The translations under genes and the position numbers were made by a program. From the NCBI RefSeq assembly GCF_049243985.1, contig NC_135386.1:10109501-10173500 (forward strand): 64,000 nucleotides of DNA. The letters are read 5' to 3'. Of the stretch, positions 52,179-63,279 are shown in pieces. The notes below the pieces were generated by a model that was given only the letters and a program-made list of their open reading frames with translations, made no database searches and was not told the DNA's origin. This stretch comes from Paroedura picta (taxonomy: Eukaryota; Chordata; Lepidosauria; Squamata; Gekkonidae). How positions within the stretch are numbered: the stretch's first letter is position 1; each line of letters begins with the position of its first letter.

Positions 52179-52581
52179 TGTCAGGATTGTAGAATCTCTG
52201 TCATAAATTAGCCTGAGTTCCTCCATGTCAGTTATATTGCTTGATGGGCCCAGGCGCCTGCTTGTCCTGGCCTTGTAGTTTAGTAAGCTATAAAGTAGAA
52301 TAACAATGTTATGTTAACCTTATCTTGTTGTGGGCTCACAGGGTTGTTGTCACCTCTCTCAAGGCTGAGAGATGGAATCCTGTTGTTTTAACACACATGT
52401 CTTTTCTCTCCTACCCCCCCCTTGGGAACTGTCAAGTTTTGGGCGGGAGAAATGTATTGATAAGCTGGGGCAAATCTGGCCTCTGGTCAGATTTGACTTT
52501 CAGTCCAATGCGTATAGTGCTAATCAATAAAACTCTTTTCTTTTGGATAAGTTTTGTTGTGAGTTTCCTGTACGTCTGACA
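52179..52581 (+). repeat. 3' LTR of the Gypsy element
   Basis: About 403 bp beginning TGTCAGGATTG and ending GTACGTCTGACA, giving the inverted terminal TGTCAG/CTGACA. A TATA-like CTATAAAG (about 52290) and an AATAAA (about 52527) lie inside. The purine-rich GCGGAGGGA precedes it. Confidence 0.88.
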
Positions 52582-52745
52582 GCCTTCCCTTCCTCTTCCC
52601 ACAACAGAGGCAGACGGGGGTGAGAGGGCCCTGATACTATTACCACTTTGGGAGAACAGCACTATCCGTACTGTGCCTAGCCCAAGGTCACTCAGCTGGC
52701 TGCATGAGGAGGATAAGTAGGGAATCAAACCCATCTCGCCAGACT
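52582..52745 (-). mobile_element. Sauria-type SINE, part after the Gypsy element
   Basis: GCCTTCCCTTCCTCTTCCCA, CTAGCCCAAGGTCACTCAGC and GGAATCAAACCCATCTCGCC continue the SINE toward its tRNA-like head. Confidence 0.85.
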
Positions 52746-53006
52746 GGTGAGCCTTTTGTTAGGAAGTGGCACACCAAGTCGCAGAATAAATCCTATATTA
52801 TTGACTTAATTACTGAAACATTCATAACTGCATTTGTACCTGCATCTCCTCGTGGTTACAGGTGCCTTCTGATAATAAATATACAAAGGAGCACCTGCAT
52901 CACTGTTTAAGCGAACTTCCATCAATCTGCACATGGATTCTGGCACCTGAATATTTGGTTTCATACTGAGCTGCATTTGGATCCAAAGCCATGGACTGCA
53001 GACCAC

Positions 53007-53187
53007 CTATAGGCTGCCTAAGGAGGTGGTGAGCTCCCCCTCACTGGCAGTCTTCAAGCAAAGGTTGGATACACACTTTTCTTGGATGCTTTAGGATGCT
53101 TAGGGCTGATCCTGCGTTGAGCAGGGGGTCAGACTAGATGGCCTGTGTGGCCCCTTTCAACTCTATGATTCTGTGATTCTATGATCT
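53007..53187 (+). mobile_element. CR1 LINE 3' end
   Basis: TAGGCTGCCTAAGGAGGTGG, GAGCTCCCCCTCACTGGCAG, GGGGTCAGACTAGATGGCC and CTATGATTCTGTGATTC. Confidence 0.9.
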
Positions 53188-53584
53188 ACTAATCTAGCAA
53201 GTAGTGCCCTTTCCCATACCCCCACCACCACCACCACTGCCACCACTGCCAAACAGCTGAATCATGAATTCCTCATCTCACTCCCAATGGGCCACTTATC
53301 CCAATTCTGCCATTCTGCCCGGAGCATTTATGTTGAGGGAGAAAGGATTTCCTCCCTGCCCACAGTCTGGAGCCAGCCCAACAAAAACAAATCATACACA
53401 TTAAGTAAATATTCTGTAAAAAAAAAAATTACACTTGTGCATATTTAATTTCAAGAGAGGCACACAAATAAAACTTTAATTGGAAACAAATGCCCAGAGC
53501 TCGGAAATACTGAGAAAAGAATCCCGGCTCGCAAAAGAAGAAAATGAGCATTACTGAAAGTCAGAAACTTGCCCATGATGGAAG
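53188..53584. other. Presumed CEMIP intron, nothing recognised
   Basis: A CCA-rich run near 53220-53250; no gene or named repeat. Confidence 0.35.
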
Positions 53585-53698
53585 CAAAGCTTTCTATTTG
53601 GAAAGAGCCTGTGGATCGGTAGGAGAGCCTCTGCTTTCCAGGCAGACCGTCCTGGGTTCAATCGCCAGCATCCCCAGGTAGAAAATCTTGGGAAAGGT
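53585..53698 (+). mobile_element. tRNA-like SINE fragment (second tRNA family)
   Basis: CTGTGGATCGGTAGGAGAGC and GGGTTCAATCGCCAGCATCC resemble the A and B boxes of the family at 5585 and 54315. Confidence 0.5.
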
Positions 53699-54165
53699 GG
53701 TTTTTCACAGTCAGAGGAGCTCAGCCGTGGAATCAACTGTCTAAGGAGGTGGTGAGCGCCCATTCAGTGGTGGCCTTCAAGCAGTGGTTGAACAGATACT
53801 TGTAGTAGTGGTTAGGAGTATGGACTTCTAATCTGGTGAGCAGGGTTTGATTCCCCGCTCCCCCACATACAACCAGCTGGGTGACCTTGGGCTTGCCACA
53901 GCCCTGCTAAAGCTGTTCCGACCGAGCAGTGATATCAGGGCTTTCTCAGCCTCACCTCCCTCACGGGGTGTCTGTTGTGGGGAGAGGAAAGGGAAGGAGA
54001 TTGTAAGCCGCTTTGAGACTCTTTCAGGTAGAGAAAAGCAGCATATAAGAACCAACTATTATCACCATCATCATCCTCATCCTGGATACTTTAGCCTGAT
54101 CCTGCATTGCGCAGGAGGTTGGACTAGATGGCCTGTTTGGCCCCTTCCAACTCTATGATTCTATA
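53699..54165 (+). mobile_element. CR1 3' end interrupted by a Sauria SINE
   Basis: The CR1 blocks TTTTTCACAGTCAGAGGAGC and GTTGAACAGATACTTG lie left of the SINE, and TGATCCTGCATTGCGCAGG with GGTTGGACTAGATGGCC lies to its right. GATACTT is present at both junctions (about 53795 and 54086), consistent with a target duplication. Confidence 0.85.
53802..54083 (+). mobile_element. Sauria-type SINE, full length, in CR1
   Basis: The head TAGTGGTTAGGAGTATGGAC, B box GGTTTGATTCCCCGC, the body TGTCTGTTGTGGGGAGAGG and the end AGCAGCATATAAGAACCAAC are followed by a CAT/CTT-like tail. Confidence 0.92.
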
Positions 54166-54314
54166 AAAGACCTCAGTCTGAGATCCTGAAGAGCTGCTGC
54201 CAGTCTGAGAAGAAAATACTGACTTTGATGGACCCAAAGCCTGATTCAGTATACGGCAGCTTCAAGCATCCATGTTTGAGTTTGTATTTCAGGTTCTTGA
54301 AAGTTGCAGAAAGC

Positions 54315-54535
54315 TTCTGTGTACATAAACCAAGGAAGCTGCCTTATACTGAATCAGTCTATCAACGACAGCATGGTCTGCTCAGACCAGTAGCAGCTCT
54401 CCTGGGTCTCAGGTAGAAGTTTCTGGTATCGGCTCTTACTTGGTCCTTTTAATTGCAGATACCGGGGATTGAACCCTGGACCTTCTACATGCCAAGCAGA
54501 TGATCTGTGGTTGATCCCCAATACTTAGTACATGT
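54315..54535 (-). mobile_element. tRNA-like SINE (second tRNA family)
   Basis: GGAAGCTGCCTTATACTGAA and GGGATTGAACCCTGGACCTT (B-box complement), then ATGCCAAGCAGATGATCTG. It is the best copy of this family in the window; its A box is degraded. Confidence 0.7.
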
Positions 54536-54540
54536 GTATC

Positions 54541-54888
54541 CCCAAATTCTCTGAGAAGTCCTACTTCTGGGAACAGAGGACAGGATTGTCCGCACTACAA
54601 CATTTTTTGTAAGGCAAAACATCATCTTTCCCCCTAGGAATCAATGGAAGCCATATACGGACAGATTATTTATGTATTTGTTTAAATACTTATACCCTGC
54701 TTTCCCTTACAAACATCTCAAAAGCTGCTCATGAGTACAAAAACAAATTATGAACACAAAGTTCACAAACTAAACAATGGAAAATATTAAATTAAATGAA
54801 TGAGACATCAAAACATATGGCACAAGCAGCAAAATAAAGCAAAATGGAATAGAGCCAGACCAGCTTCACAGCTGGCCCCAGCCTGAAG
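54541..54888. other. Presumed CEMIP intron, nothing recognised
   Basis: AT-rich; no gene or named repeat. Confidence 0.35.
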
Positions 54889-55428
54889 AAGAAGGCAGGC
54901 TGGTTGTTATACCGTACTTTTCTCTACCAGAAGGAGTCTCAAAGTGGCTTACAGTCGCCTTCCCTTTCCTCTCCCCACAACAGACACCCTGTGAGGGAGG
55001 GGAGGCTGAGAGAGCCCTGAGATTACTGAAGAAGAAGAAGAGTTGGTTCTTATATGCCGCTTTTCTCTACCCGAAGGAGTCTCAAAGTGGCTTACAGTCA
55101 CCTTCCCTTTCCTCTCCCCACAACAGACACCCTGTGAGGGAGGTGAGGCTGAGAGAGCCCTGTGATTACTGAAGAAGAGGAAGAGTTGGTTCTTATATGC
55201 CGCTTTTCTCTACCCGAAGGAGTCTCAAAGTGGCTTACAGTCACCTTCCCTTTCCTCTCCCCACAACAGACATCCTGTGAGGGAGGTGGGGCTGAGGGAC
55301 CTCTGACAGGACTCCTCAGTCAGAACAGGTCAAGGTCGGCCAGCTGGCTGCCCATGGAGGAGCAGGGAATCAAACCCAGCTCGCCAGATTAGAAGCCACC
55401 GCTGTGAACCACTCCGCCAAGCTGAAAA
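54889..55428 (-). mobile_element. Sauria SINE multimer (two 3' halves plus a full copy)
   Basis: Reading the plus strand, the block from the CTT-complement run (GAAGAAG) through AGAGAGCCCTGAGATTACTG occurs at about 54890-55026 and again at about 55027-55171. A full-length copy with its head (GGAATCAAACCCAGCTCGCC) follows to 55428. Each junction joins internal SINE sequence directly to another copy's CTT tail. Confidence 0.9.
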
Positions 55429-55907
55429 TTCAGCCGGCTGCTTTGCGTGCATTGGCCCAACATGGTTTCCATGCTCGGATGTGAGGCAAATGGGGAACAA
55501 CATTGCAAACTTAACACCTGCCTGAAATCCTGGCCTTCAACAAGGGGGGAGGCAGGGAATTCTCCGCCGGGAATTCAATTCTCATTACAACTGAGAGAGA
55601 GAGAAAATGAACATATTTGATCTGGGACTGCTGTTTGCTGAAGCAGATATGACCACCAGCGTTATCAGATGGAGACCGAGTGGAGCCAGAAAGAGGAGAC
55701 AGGTAAGTGAAAACTTCACCCATAACCTCTGATAAGGAGGGCAAAGGAATTCAGCCGTGTGCGGCAGGGCTCACCCGGAGAGCTTAAGGGATCTGGAGCC
55801 AGTTCCTGCTGCTACCCGCAAGCGAGAGCAAGAATCATTCACTGAGCCTGTTTCCAGACTGCAAACACATTTCAACCATCACTCTAGCCTCAATTGAGCA
55901 TCTGTCC
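55429..55907. other. Presumed CEMIP intron, nothing recognised
   Basis: No supported exon or named repeat; a GAGA run near 55595. Confidence 0.35.
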
Positions 55908-56232
55908 CAGGCTTTCTCAACCAGGGTTTTGTGAAACCCTGAGGTTTCTTGGCAGCCCGAGAAGGATTTCCTGAATGGGTGGGAGTGATTTTTTATAATA
56001 TGTTTTAAAAAATTGTTAAACATTTATCAGGTGGTATGACCATATGTGGTCATGTCGCTCTGTACCCACTCCCAAAATGATAGGCTAGGGGAGGGGCCCT
56101 GGGTGGCCATGTACAGAGCCTTGTTTCCCAACCCTATTCTGCATGATCGTGCCACTTCTTGGGTTTCTCCAAGCCTGGAGAATGTTTCAGGGGTTTCTCA
56201 ATGGTAAAAAAAAAGTTGAGAAAGGCTGATCT
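55908..56232 (+). mobile_element. Nonautonomous hAT-like element (GGGTTTC family)
   Basis: The ends CAGGCTTTCTCAACCAGGG and AAAGTTGAGAAAGGCTG form good inverted repeats. The interior matches the 26326 copy. It is the best-preserved member here. Confidence 0.85.
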
Positions 56233-56381
56233 TTTCTGTTTCATACATGATGATGCTAGTCCTTCATCTTCCAGAATGGGAAATATAGGGGACTGGATAT
56301 CAATCGTCAAATGGGCCAAATTTATCTCAGGGTCTGCCAGTTGCCAATCACTACTATAAATCCAAGAAGCTGATCGTATAG

Positions 56382-56790
56382 AAGAAGAAGAAGAGTTGGT
56401 TCTTATATGCTGCTTTTCTCTACCTGAAGGAGTCTCAAAGAGGCTTATATTCACCTTCCCTTTCCTCTCCCCACAACAGACACCCTGTGAGGGAGGGGAG
56501 GCTCAGAGAGCCCTGTTATTGCTGAAGAAGAGTTGGTTCTTATATGCCGCTTGTGTATACCTGAACTAGTCTCAGAGGCTTACAGTCGCCTTCCCATTCC
56601 TCTCCCCACAACAGACCCCCTGTGGGGTGGGTGAGGCTAAGAGAGCCCTGATATCGCTGCCCGGTCAGAACAGTTTTATCAGTGCCATGGAGAGCCCAAG
56701 GTCACCCAGCTGGCTGCATGTGGGGGAGCACAGAATCAAACCCAACATGCCAGATTAGAAGTCCGCACTCCTAACCACTATATCAATGTA
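56382..56790 (-). mobile_element. Sauria SINE dimer (3' half plus full copy)
   Basis: The first block (about 56382-56525) ends AGAGAGCCCTGTTATTGCTG, which joins the CTT-complement run GAAGAAGAG of the second copy. The second copy continues to a tRNA-like head (AGAATCAAACCCAACATGCC) near 56755. Confidence 0.88.
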
Positions 56791-57477
56791 GCCATTGCAC
56801 ATAACTATTGTACACAAACATGTCCCATCACTTATGGAGACATTTAACAAACCAGAAGAATGCTCAGAGGGCTATGAGACTTCAGTGTTGCCATGGCTTT
56901 GCATGGGCAAGGCTTAAAATAATAGGTGTCAGGCTTGTATGAGCCTGGATTAAAAAAAAAAAACTATCCTGCAGAGACATGCAGAGAATTTAAATGCCAA
57001 CAAGAATGCTGAACATGCACTAATAGTTCCTATACAGAAACCGTGTTTTCACATTGTGCTTTGGCAAAGAAATAGACTTGGGGCTTTTAAAATCCCCTCC
57101 TGTGGAAATGCCAATACCATGTATGCCCACACCTATAGGCACTGGAGCTATTATTGGAAAATACTCTTTGCAGAGAATCGGCCATCTTTGCAGAGTTTAT
57201 TTGGAAATGATTAAACCCATCCAAGGTTCTTGAAATTGGCATGCTCAGAATGGCACTCAGTTAATCAGCCACTCTTCATGTTCACAGGAGGCAGGTAGAG
57301 AAGGCGTATTAGTGATTTCTGAGTCTCTGATCTGGTTCTTTCTCCCTTCCTGGAGCTTCGTGAGTGCTTTCCTGTCCCTAAAGGCCCGTTACTGCTCACA
57401 GTGACTAGTTCTTGGTACAAAGACCTCAAAATCCAGATCTGGCTATCAGATAAGTCGTGTAGCACTAATTTCGCAGG
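56791..57477. other. Presumed CEMIP intron, nothing recognised
   Basis: No supported exon or named repeat. Confidence 0.35.
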
Positions 57478-57998
57478 GTGTAGTGGTTAAGAGTGGCAGC
57501 TTCTAAGCTGGGTTTGATTCCCCACTCCTCTGCGTACAGCCCGTTGGGTGACCTTGGGCTACTCAGTCCTGCTAGAGCTGTTCTCATCAAGCAGTTCTGT
57601 CAGAAACTCTCTCAGCCCCACCTCCCTCACAGGGTGCCTGTTGTGGGGAGCGGAGGAGAAGGTAATTGGAAGCTGCTTTGAGACTCCTTCAGGTAGAGAA
57701 AAGCAGCATATAAGAACCAGTTCTTCTTCTTCTTCAGTAATCTCAGGGCTCTCTCAGCCTCACCTCCCTCACAGGGTGTCTGTTGTGGGGAGAGGAAAGG
57801 GAAGTCGAATGTAAGCCCCCTTGAGACTCCTTCAGGTAGAGAAAAGTGGCATATAAGAACCAACTCTTCTTCTTCTTCAGTAATCTCAAGGCTCACCTCC
57901 CTCACAGGATGCCTGTTGTGGGGAGAGGAGGAGAAGCTGCTTTGAGACTCCTTTGGGGACTGAAAAGCAGGGTAAAAAAAAAACAATTCTTCTTCTTC
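57478..57998 (+). mobile_element. Sauria SINE multimer (full copy plus two 3' halves)
   Basis: A full copy starts with GTGTAGTGGTTAAGAGTGGC and B box GGTTTGATTCCCCAC and ends at about 57733 with TTCTTCTTCTTC. This run joins AGTAATCTCAGGGCTCTCTC, the same internal junction as at 54889-55428. A second 3' half ends near 57878 and a third near 57998. Confidence 0.9.
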
Positions 57999-58089
57999 TT
58001 GACAAAATACAGAATTTCAGTATTCACAGTTGACAGTATTTCTAATGGTCATCGTCATAAAATAATCCTAACCGAGAGTATGAAATAAC

Positions 58090-58194
58090 ATGCAACATGG
58101 ACATATAACAACAGCCCTACTGGGTCAGAACAATGGTCCATAGAGTCCAGCATCCTGTTTCCTACGGTGGCCAACTCATTGAGTTTTAAAAGTT
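58090..58194 (+). other. Short unassigned stretch before an L2-like relic
   Basis: TACTGGGTCAGAACAATGGT and CAGCATCCTGTTTCC form a motif common in reptile tRNA-like SINEs, but the fragment is too short to place. Confidence 0.35.
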
Positions 58195-59105
58195 ATTGAT
58201 GGGGCAGCTCATCAGGAGGTATGGGCTGTTCGTCACCCACAGTCTGGTGGTACCAGGGTCTACCTTTCGTTTCCGCCTAATTCCCAGGATGCTACGGATA
58301 TTCTGAGCCAGTGCTTGGAATCAGTAATGAGGGTGAACAAGCTGAAACTTAACCTTTACAAAACAGAGGTTCTTTGAGTCAGTAGAAAGGCAGACCAGGG
58401 ACTTGCGATCTCTCTTGTCTTGGATAGAGTTACGCTTTCCTTGACAAGCCAGGCTCACAGATCAGGAGTACTGCTTGACACAGGAGCCATCCTAGAAAAC
58501 TGGGGGTGGGGGGTGGGGGTGGGGATGCAGTGGTCTGAAGTGCTTCTGCTAAGTTTCAGTTTGCCTGGCTCTTCCTGGGTCAGTTCGATCTAGCCACAGT
58601 GTCCCATAGAGCCTGGACTACTGCCATGCACTCTGTTTGGGGCAACCCTTGAAGAGTGTTTGGAAACACCAACTATCAGGAACACATGACCCCGATACTA
58701 TAGCAATTGCATAGGCTACCAATCCATTCCTGAGACCAATTTGAGGGGTTGGGTTTGTCCTTTAAAGTCATACCTGGCTTGCAATCGGGGTATCCGAAGA
58801 ATTGTCTTCTGTACGTTCCTGTTGAGGAATGAAGGCCACAGGGACAGGCCCTCCTGACTGTCCCACTAATCAAAGAAGCTCATGAGAAAGAGCCTTTTCA
58901 GTGGCAGTCCCACAATTATGGAACAACCTCCCCAGGGACCTGTGCCTGACCTCCTTATTTTCGATCTTCAGGAAGCAGTTCATTAAGAACTGCATTTGTC
59001 CCGTTCAGTTTTTATCTGTTGGCAGTCCTAACTGAGAGAGCTCCAAAATGACTATTTTCTTTTATAATCTGCCTTGAGAGCTGCCAGGGAGAGGCAGCTA
59101 ATCCT
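58195..59105 (+). mobile_element. L2-like LINE relic, RT C-terminal and 3' end
   Basis: Broken translations give LESVMRVNKLKLNLYKTEVL (the LKLNxxKTEVL block of L2-type RT) and, later, HEKEPFQWQSHNYGTTSPGT-like frames. It ends near GAGAGCTGCCAGGGAGAGGC. Several stops and shifts; old. Confidence 0.6.
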
Positions 59106-60060
59106 GAAGGGCCGGCATATTGGCAAGGAGGCCTCCTGGCATTAGCAGTCAGAAGTTTCCTTCTTCTAGATGTGGAGGTTCCCTTTAGTCCTCAGAGCTA
59201 GGGACCCTTGGAATGTGCAAATTGTGCATGATCTGAAAGCATATGAAGCATATCCTACTGGGGGCATCAGAGGTGAGGTATATTTAGCTTAGCTAGAATA
59301 GAAAGTCTGACGTTTTTCAAATAAACTTCTCCAGAGTCCCCAGTGGCTCAATTGAAGACTTCCTGCTCTTTTGAGCGCACTTCCTCCCTGTTTGCCTCCA
59401 GATGAAGAACAGTTACTCAGTTGGGAGTCTCTCTCTCTTTTGAAGAAAACTATTTACTCTTTAAGCAGCCAGTGCTTTGCATTTTTTGCATATTTAAGCT
59501 CTGCCAACAGAAACTGCCCTAACTGTAACCCCTCTGATCCTTCCCACCCTTGCCTTTCACCTTGACACACAAAAAAACATGAAACGATCTTCACTTACCC
59601 CACCAAAAAGCTGGTGGTTACCCATCAGGTTGCTTTTGGGTGCTGTCGAAAATCTGTACTGCGTACATTTACTGCTTTTCTCAGTAGTTTAATAGAAACG
59701 TTTGTTGGCCTACCTCAAGCACGCGGAGACGCTGGGTGGGAATGTTATAAACAGTGTGGTGCCCGAGAGACCTGAAGTGGTATGGATTTGATCTTGGACA
59801 AAATTGGGCAACCAAGCACGCAGGACCAGCTGCCAAGGCACATGAAATGCTCCGTGCAAAACCAGCCCATGGGGCACATCTGAGATACAGATGTGAAAGA
59901 AAGCTGCCAAGCAGCCTAGAAAATTCACAACAAGGCAAGCACATCTTGCCCTGAAGAATGGTAAACTGCACTTGCAAACCTATTAAAGCTTTTGCTAGGA
60001 GAGGCACCAAATTCAGACAAGCCTACTTGCAAGCCATTTCTGTGACTCTGGGCCACTACA
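59106..60060. other. Presumed CEMIP intron, unassigned; possible old retrocopy
   Basis: Positions 59700-60010 have broken open frames on both strands and might be an old retrocopy, but I could not name a parent gene. No CEMIP exon was recognised. Confidence 0.3.
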
Positions 60061-61490
60061 TAGAATCATAGAGTTGGAAGGGACCTCCAGGGTAATCTAC
60101 TCCAACCCCCTGCACAATGTAGGAACTCACAGCTACCCACAGTGAAATCCATTTCATCCCCAAGTGATCCCCCTCCCCATCAAAAATCTCCAGAATCTAG
60201 CCTGGCCTGGAGGAAATTCACCTACCATCCCACAGTGGCAATCAGCAATTCCCTGGGTATGCAAGGAAGGGCCACAAGAGAAACACTGGCACATCCCTCC
60301 TGCCCACCCACTCACACCCTGCCTAAGTTCATAAAATCAGCATTTCTGTCAGATGACTGTCTAGCCTCTGCTTAGAAACTTCCAAAGAAGGAGAACCCAC
60401 CACCTCCCGAGGAAGCCTGTTCCACTGAGGAACCACTCTGTCAGGAACTTCTTCCGGATGTTTAGCTGAAAATTCTTTTGAATTAATTTCAGCCCATTGG
60501 TTCTGCTCCGACCCTCTGGGGCAACAGAAAACAACTCTGCCCTATCTTCTATATGACAGTCCTTCAAGTATCTGAAGATGGTTATCATATCACCTCTTAG
60601 TTGTCTTCTCTCCAAGCTAAACAGACCAAGCTCCCTCAACCTTTCCTCATACGACTTGGTCTCTAAACCCCTCACCATCTTTGTAGTCCTCTTCTGGACA
60701 CGCTCCAGGTTCTCTATGTCTTTCTTCAGTTGTGGTGCCCAAAACTGAACACAGGACTCCAAGTCAGAATGGAGTAAAGCGGTAACATTACCTCACATGA
60801 TCTGGACAGCCCAAAATCTCACTTGCCTTTGTAGCTACCGAGTCACACTGCTGATTCATGTCCAGTGTCCAATCTACTATGACCCCCAGATTCTTTTCAC
60901 ACGTACTACTGCCAAGACAAATCTAACCCATCATATAGTGATGCATATGATTTTTCCTAACTAAATGAAGAACTTTAAATTTATCACCATTGAAATCCAT
61001 TTTAGTCCAGTTTTCTAGCCTGTCATCTTGTATTCTGATCCTGTCTTCTGGTGTGTTTGCTACCCCTTCCAGTTTAGTGTCATCTGCAAATTTAATAAAG
61101 ACCCCCCTCTATTCCTTCATCATATATATATATATATTGAACAACACAGGGCCCAGAACAGATCCCTGAGACACCCCACTTGTCACTCCTCTCCAAGAAG
61201 ATGATGAACCATTTACAAGCACCTTTTGGGTGCTATCTGTCAACCAGTTCTCGATCCACCTAGGATCCATACCGCATGTTACCAATTTGTCAATGAGAAT
61301 ATCATTTGGAACCTTATCAAAAGCCTTGCTGAAATCAAGGCAAATTATGTCCACAGCATTCCCCTGATCTAACAAAATAGTAACTTTCTCAAAAAGAGAG
61401 GTAAGGTTAATCTGACATGACTTGTTCTTGAGAAAGCCATGCTGACTGGTAATTACAGCCATCCGCTCTAGCTGCTCAAAAACTGACTAT
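60061..61490 (-). mobile_element. CR1 LINE, 3' 1.4 kb with RT
   Basis: The minus strand encodes [40 protein letters not shown] and [17 protein letters not shown] (RT), then FADDTKLEG (active-site motif), and near the end FWAPQLKKDIENLERVQKRT, RGLETKSYEERLRELGLFSL and RRQLRGDMITIFRYLK. The 3' end is the CR1 terminal block at 60061-60120. It is broken by several stops and shifts. An AT microsatellite lies at about 61120-61137. Confidence 0.93.
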
Positions 61491-61726
61491 TTATGATTTG
61501 TTCTAAAATATTACATATATGTAAAAAAATCTTGTACATAGAAACTCTTATCTACACACAAGGGGTAAACCTCAGTGTTAGTCCATGTTCTTTGCATGCA
61601 GGAGGTTTCAGGTTAAAACCCTGGCAGTTTCAACTTCTAGAAGAGAGATACTCCCATACTCCCAGCGCCTTTGCCCCTGCCAATCCAGCACAATTGAAAT
61701 GGCCATGCTAATGCTACTACAGAGTA

Positions 61727-61815
61727 AAGCAGGGGTGGCCGAACTGTTGCTTTCCAGATGTTCACGGACTACCAGCTGGGGCTCATGGGAACTGTAGTCC
61801 AGGGACATCTGTAAA
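61727..61815. repeat. Diverged hAT-type MITE relic
   Basis: GCAGGGGTGGCCGAACTGTT, CTCATGGGAACTGTAGTCC and GGGACATCTGTAAAATTTAG are the family blocks, shortened and diverged. Confidence 0.6.
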
Positions 61816-61883
61816 ATTTAGCCATCCCAGCTAAATACTACAAGAACATGTGCTCTGTCCACCTTACCTCACCCCTATTAGAG

Positions 61884-61998
61884 GATGCTTAGGGCATCCT
61901 ATTAGGGGATGCTTAGGGCTGATCCTGCGTTGAGCAGGGGGTTGGACTAGATGGCCTGTATGGCCCCTTCCAACTCTATGATTCTATGATTCTATTCT
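61884..61998 (+). mobile_element. CR1 LINE 3' tail
   Basis: GGATGCTTAGGGCTGATCCT, GAGCAGGGGGTTGGACTAGA and CTATGATTCTATGATTC. AGAGGATGCTTAGGGCATCC at its left is a small duplication. Confidence 0.88.
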
Positions 61999-63279
61999 AT
62001 CTAGGTTCCTGGGCAGATTGGACACATTTTGCGAATCCCTCCTCCCTGCAGGCCATCCATGCAAGACCTCTACCAGAGCAGCTAAGTGTTGTGCTAAAGT
62101 TGTCTTATTCATAAGGAAGTAAATCACTCAATACACCATCTAGCAAGCTGAGCAAGATTTTTTTTTTAATTTAACTTTGCTTTTTTTTTGTTTAGGCTTC
62201 TATGTTGAGTGTACTAGAGACTATCGTTATAATGTCATTGGATCCCTGAGTCCTAAATAAACAAATGTATTTATGCGCATTTGGAAAAAACACCATTTGC
62301 CATTTGTGGGGGTAAATATTACCGTGCACCTACTTGGCCATATCGTTTAATTGCAGAAGTATGTGTGACCATTTCAATGGCACAAATATCTATTTTTGTC
62401 CTAAAAGCATGCATGAAGAATCCCTGAGAAACCAGCCCCTACATCTAGTCTGGTAGCTATACTCCTCTCATGCGTTCAGGATTCTCACAGACTTAACCCA
62501 GGCCTCCACCAAGTCACTTACAGACTCTGAGGTCCAGGCTGAGTCAAGATACACGCGCTGATGGGCGGTAATCAATTTTCTACCAAAGGGTGGTTTTACA
62601 CTGAACAATTAACCCCACGACAGCTATTAAAAGGGTGTTGCTTTATCTCGGTCCTTTTTTTGCGAGACTTATCAGGGCTGGAATGGGCTTTACGCACAGC
62701 TGCATAGCTATAGATAAGATTGGGGCGAGGCTGTTCTGTTTTGTTTTGGTCTGATCTTCTATCCTGCCCTGGTCCCACCCTTCCTACCTTCCTCCAGCCC
62801 CTGCGCCTGTTTCTGCTCCAGCTGCAAAGTGTCAAAGAGCTCGAATCTGTTCTCATGGGTGGGGGAGGCGGGGAAAGCACTCGATTCTGATATCCCACCA
62901 GTGATAAGCAGGGAGTCACAGAAACAGGAGAGCTAAGAAACCTCATTCGGATCAAGGTGGGGGGTGACATTTTCCCGCACTGTTGAAGCCCGTGACAAAA
63001 TGCCCCATTGCTATTTCAAAAGGACAGCTTTTCCCTCTGGGCTGGGGAGAGAGAGGGAGGGGCTGCTATGCCCCTGTTCACCTTCCCTTTCACATGTTCA
63101 TTGACCTGGCCAGGAAGCAGGTACCCAAGTGGAGAGGGAGAGAGCTTCCTCTTCCCAGAATTCCTAGGTGAGGAGCTTTCTGTGGGAGCGGACAGGACAG
63201 CGAATGAAGGGCCCCCGTTCCCCCCGCTCCCCCCCCTTCCTCACAGAACTCCACCAGAGCGCTCTGGACCTGTTGTGGT
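61999..63279. other. Presumed CEMIP intron, nothing recognised
   Basis: No supported exon or named repeat. A T-rich run at 62157-62190 and a GGGAG-rich patch near 63045-63060. Confidence 0.35.

Larger units (their letters stand above)
49230..52581 (+). mobile_element. Partial Ty3/Gypsy chromovirus inside a Sauria SINE
   Basis: The preserved part runs from the reverse transcriptase to a single 3' LTR. The 5' LTR, gag and protease are not present, so the copy is incomplete. It is flanked on both sides by the two parts of one Sauria SINE (49133-49229 and 52582-52745), with GCC present at both junctions. Order of parts: reverse transcriptase, RNase H, integrase, C-terminal chromodomain-like region, purine-rich tract, LTR. 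With only one LTR the age cannot be estimated by LTR divergence. The long open frame suggests it is not very old. Confidence 0.9.

Noticed and set aside
59681-60010. 109-codon minus-strand open frame, possible CEMIP exon or retrocopy
   Set aside because: It does not match the expected CEMIP segment, and I could not identify a parent gene. Left as unassigned.
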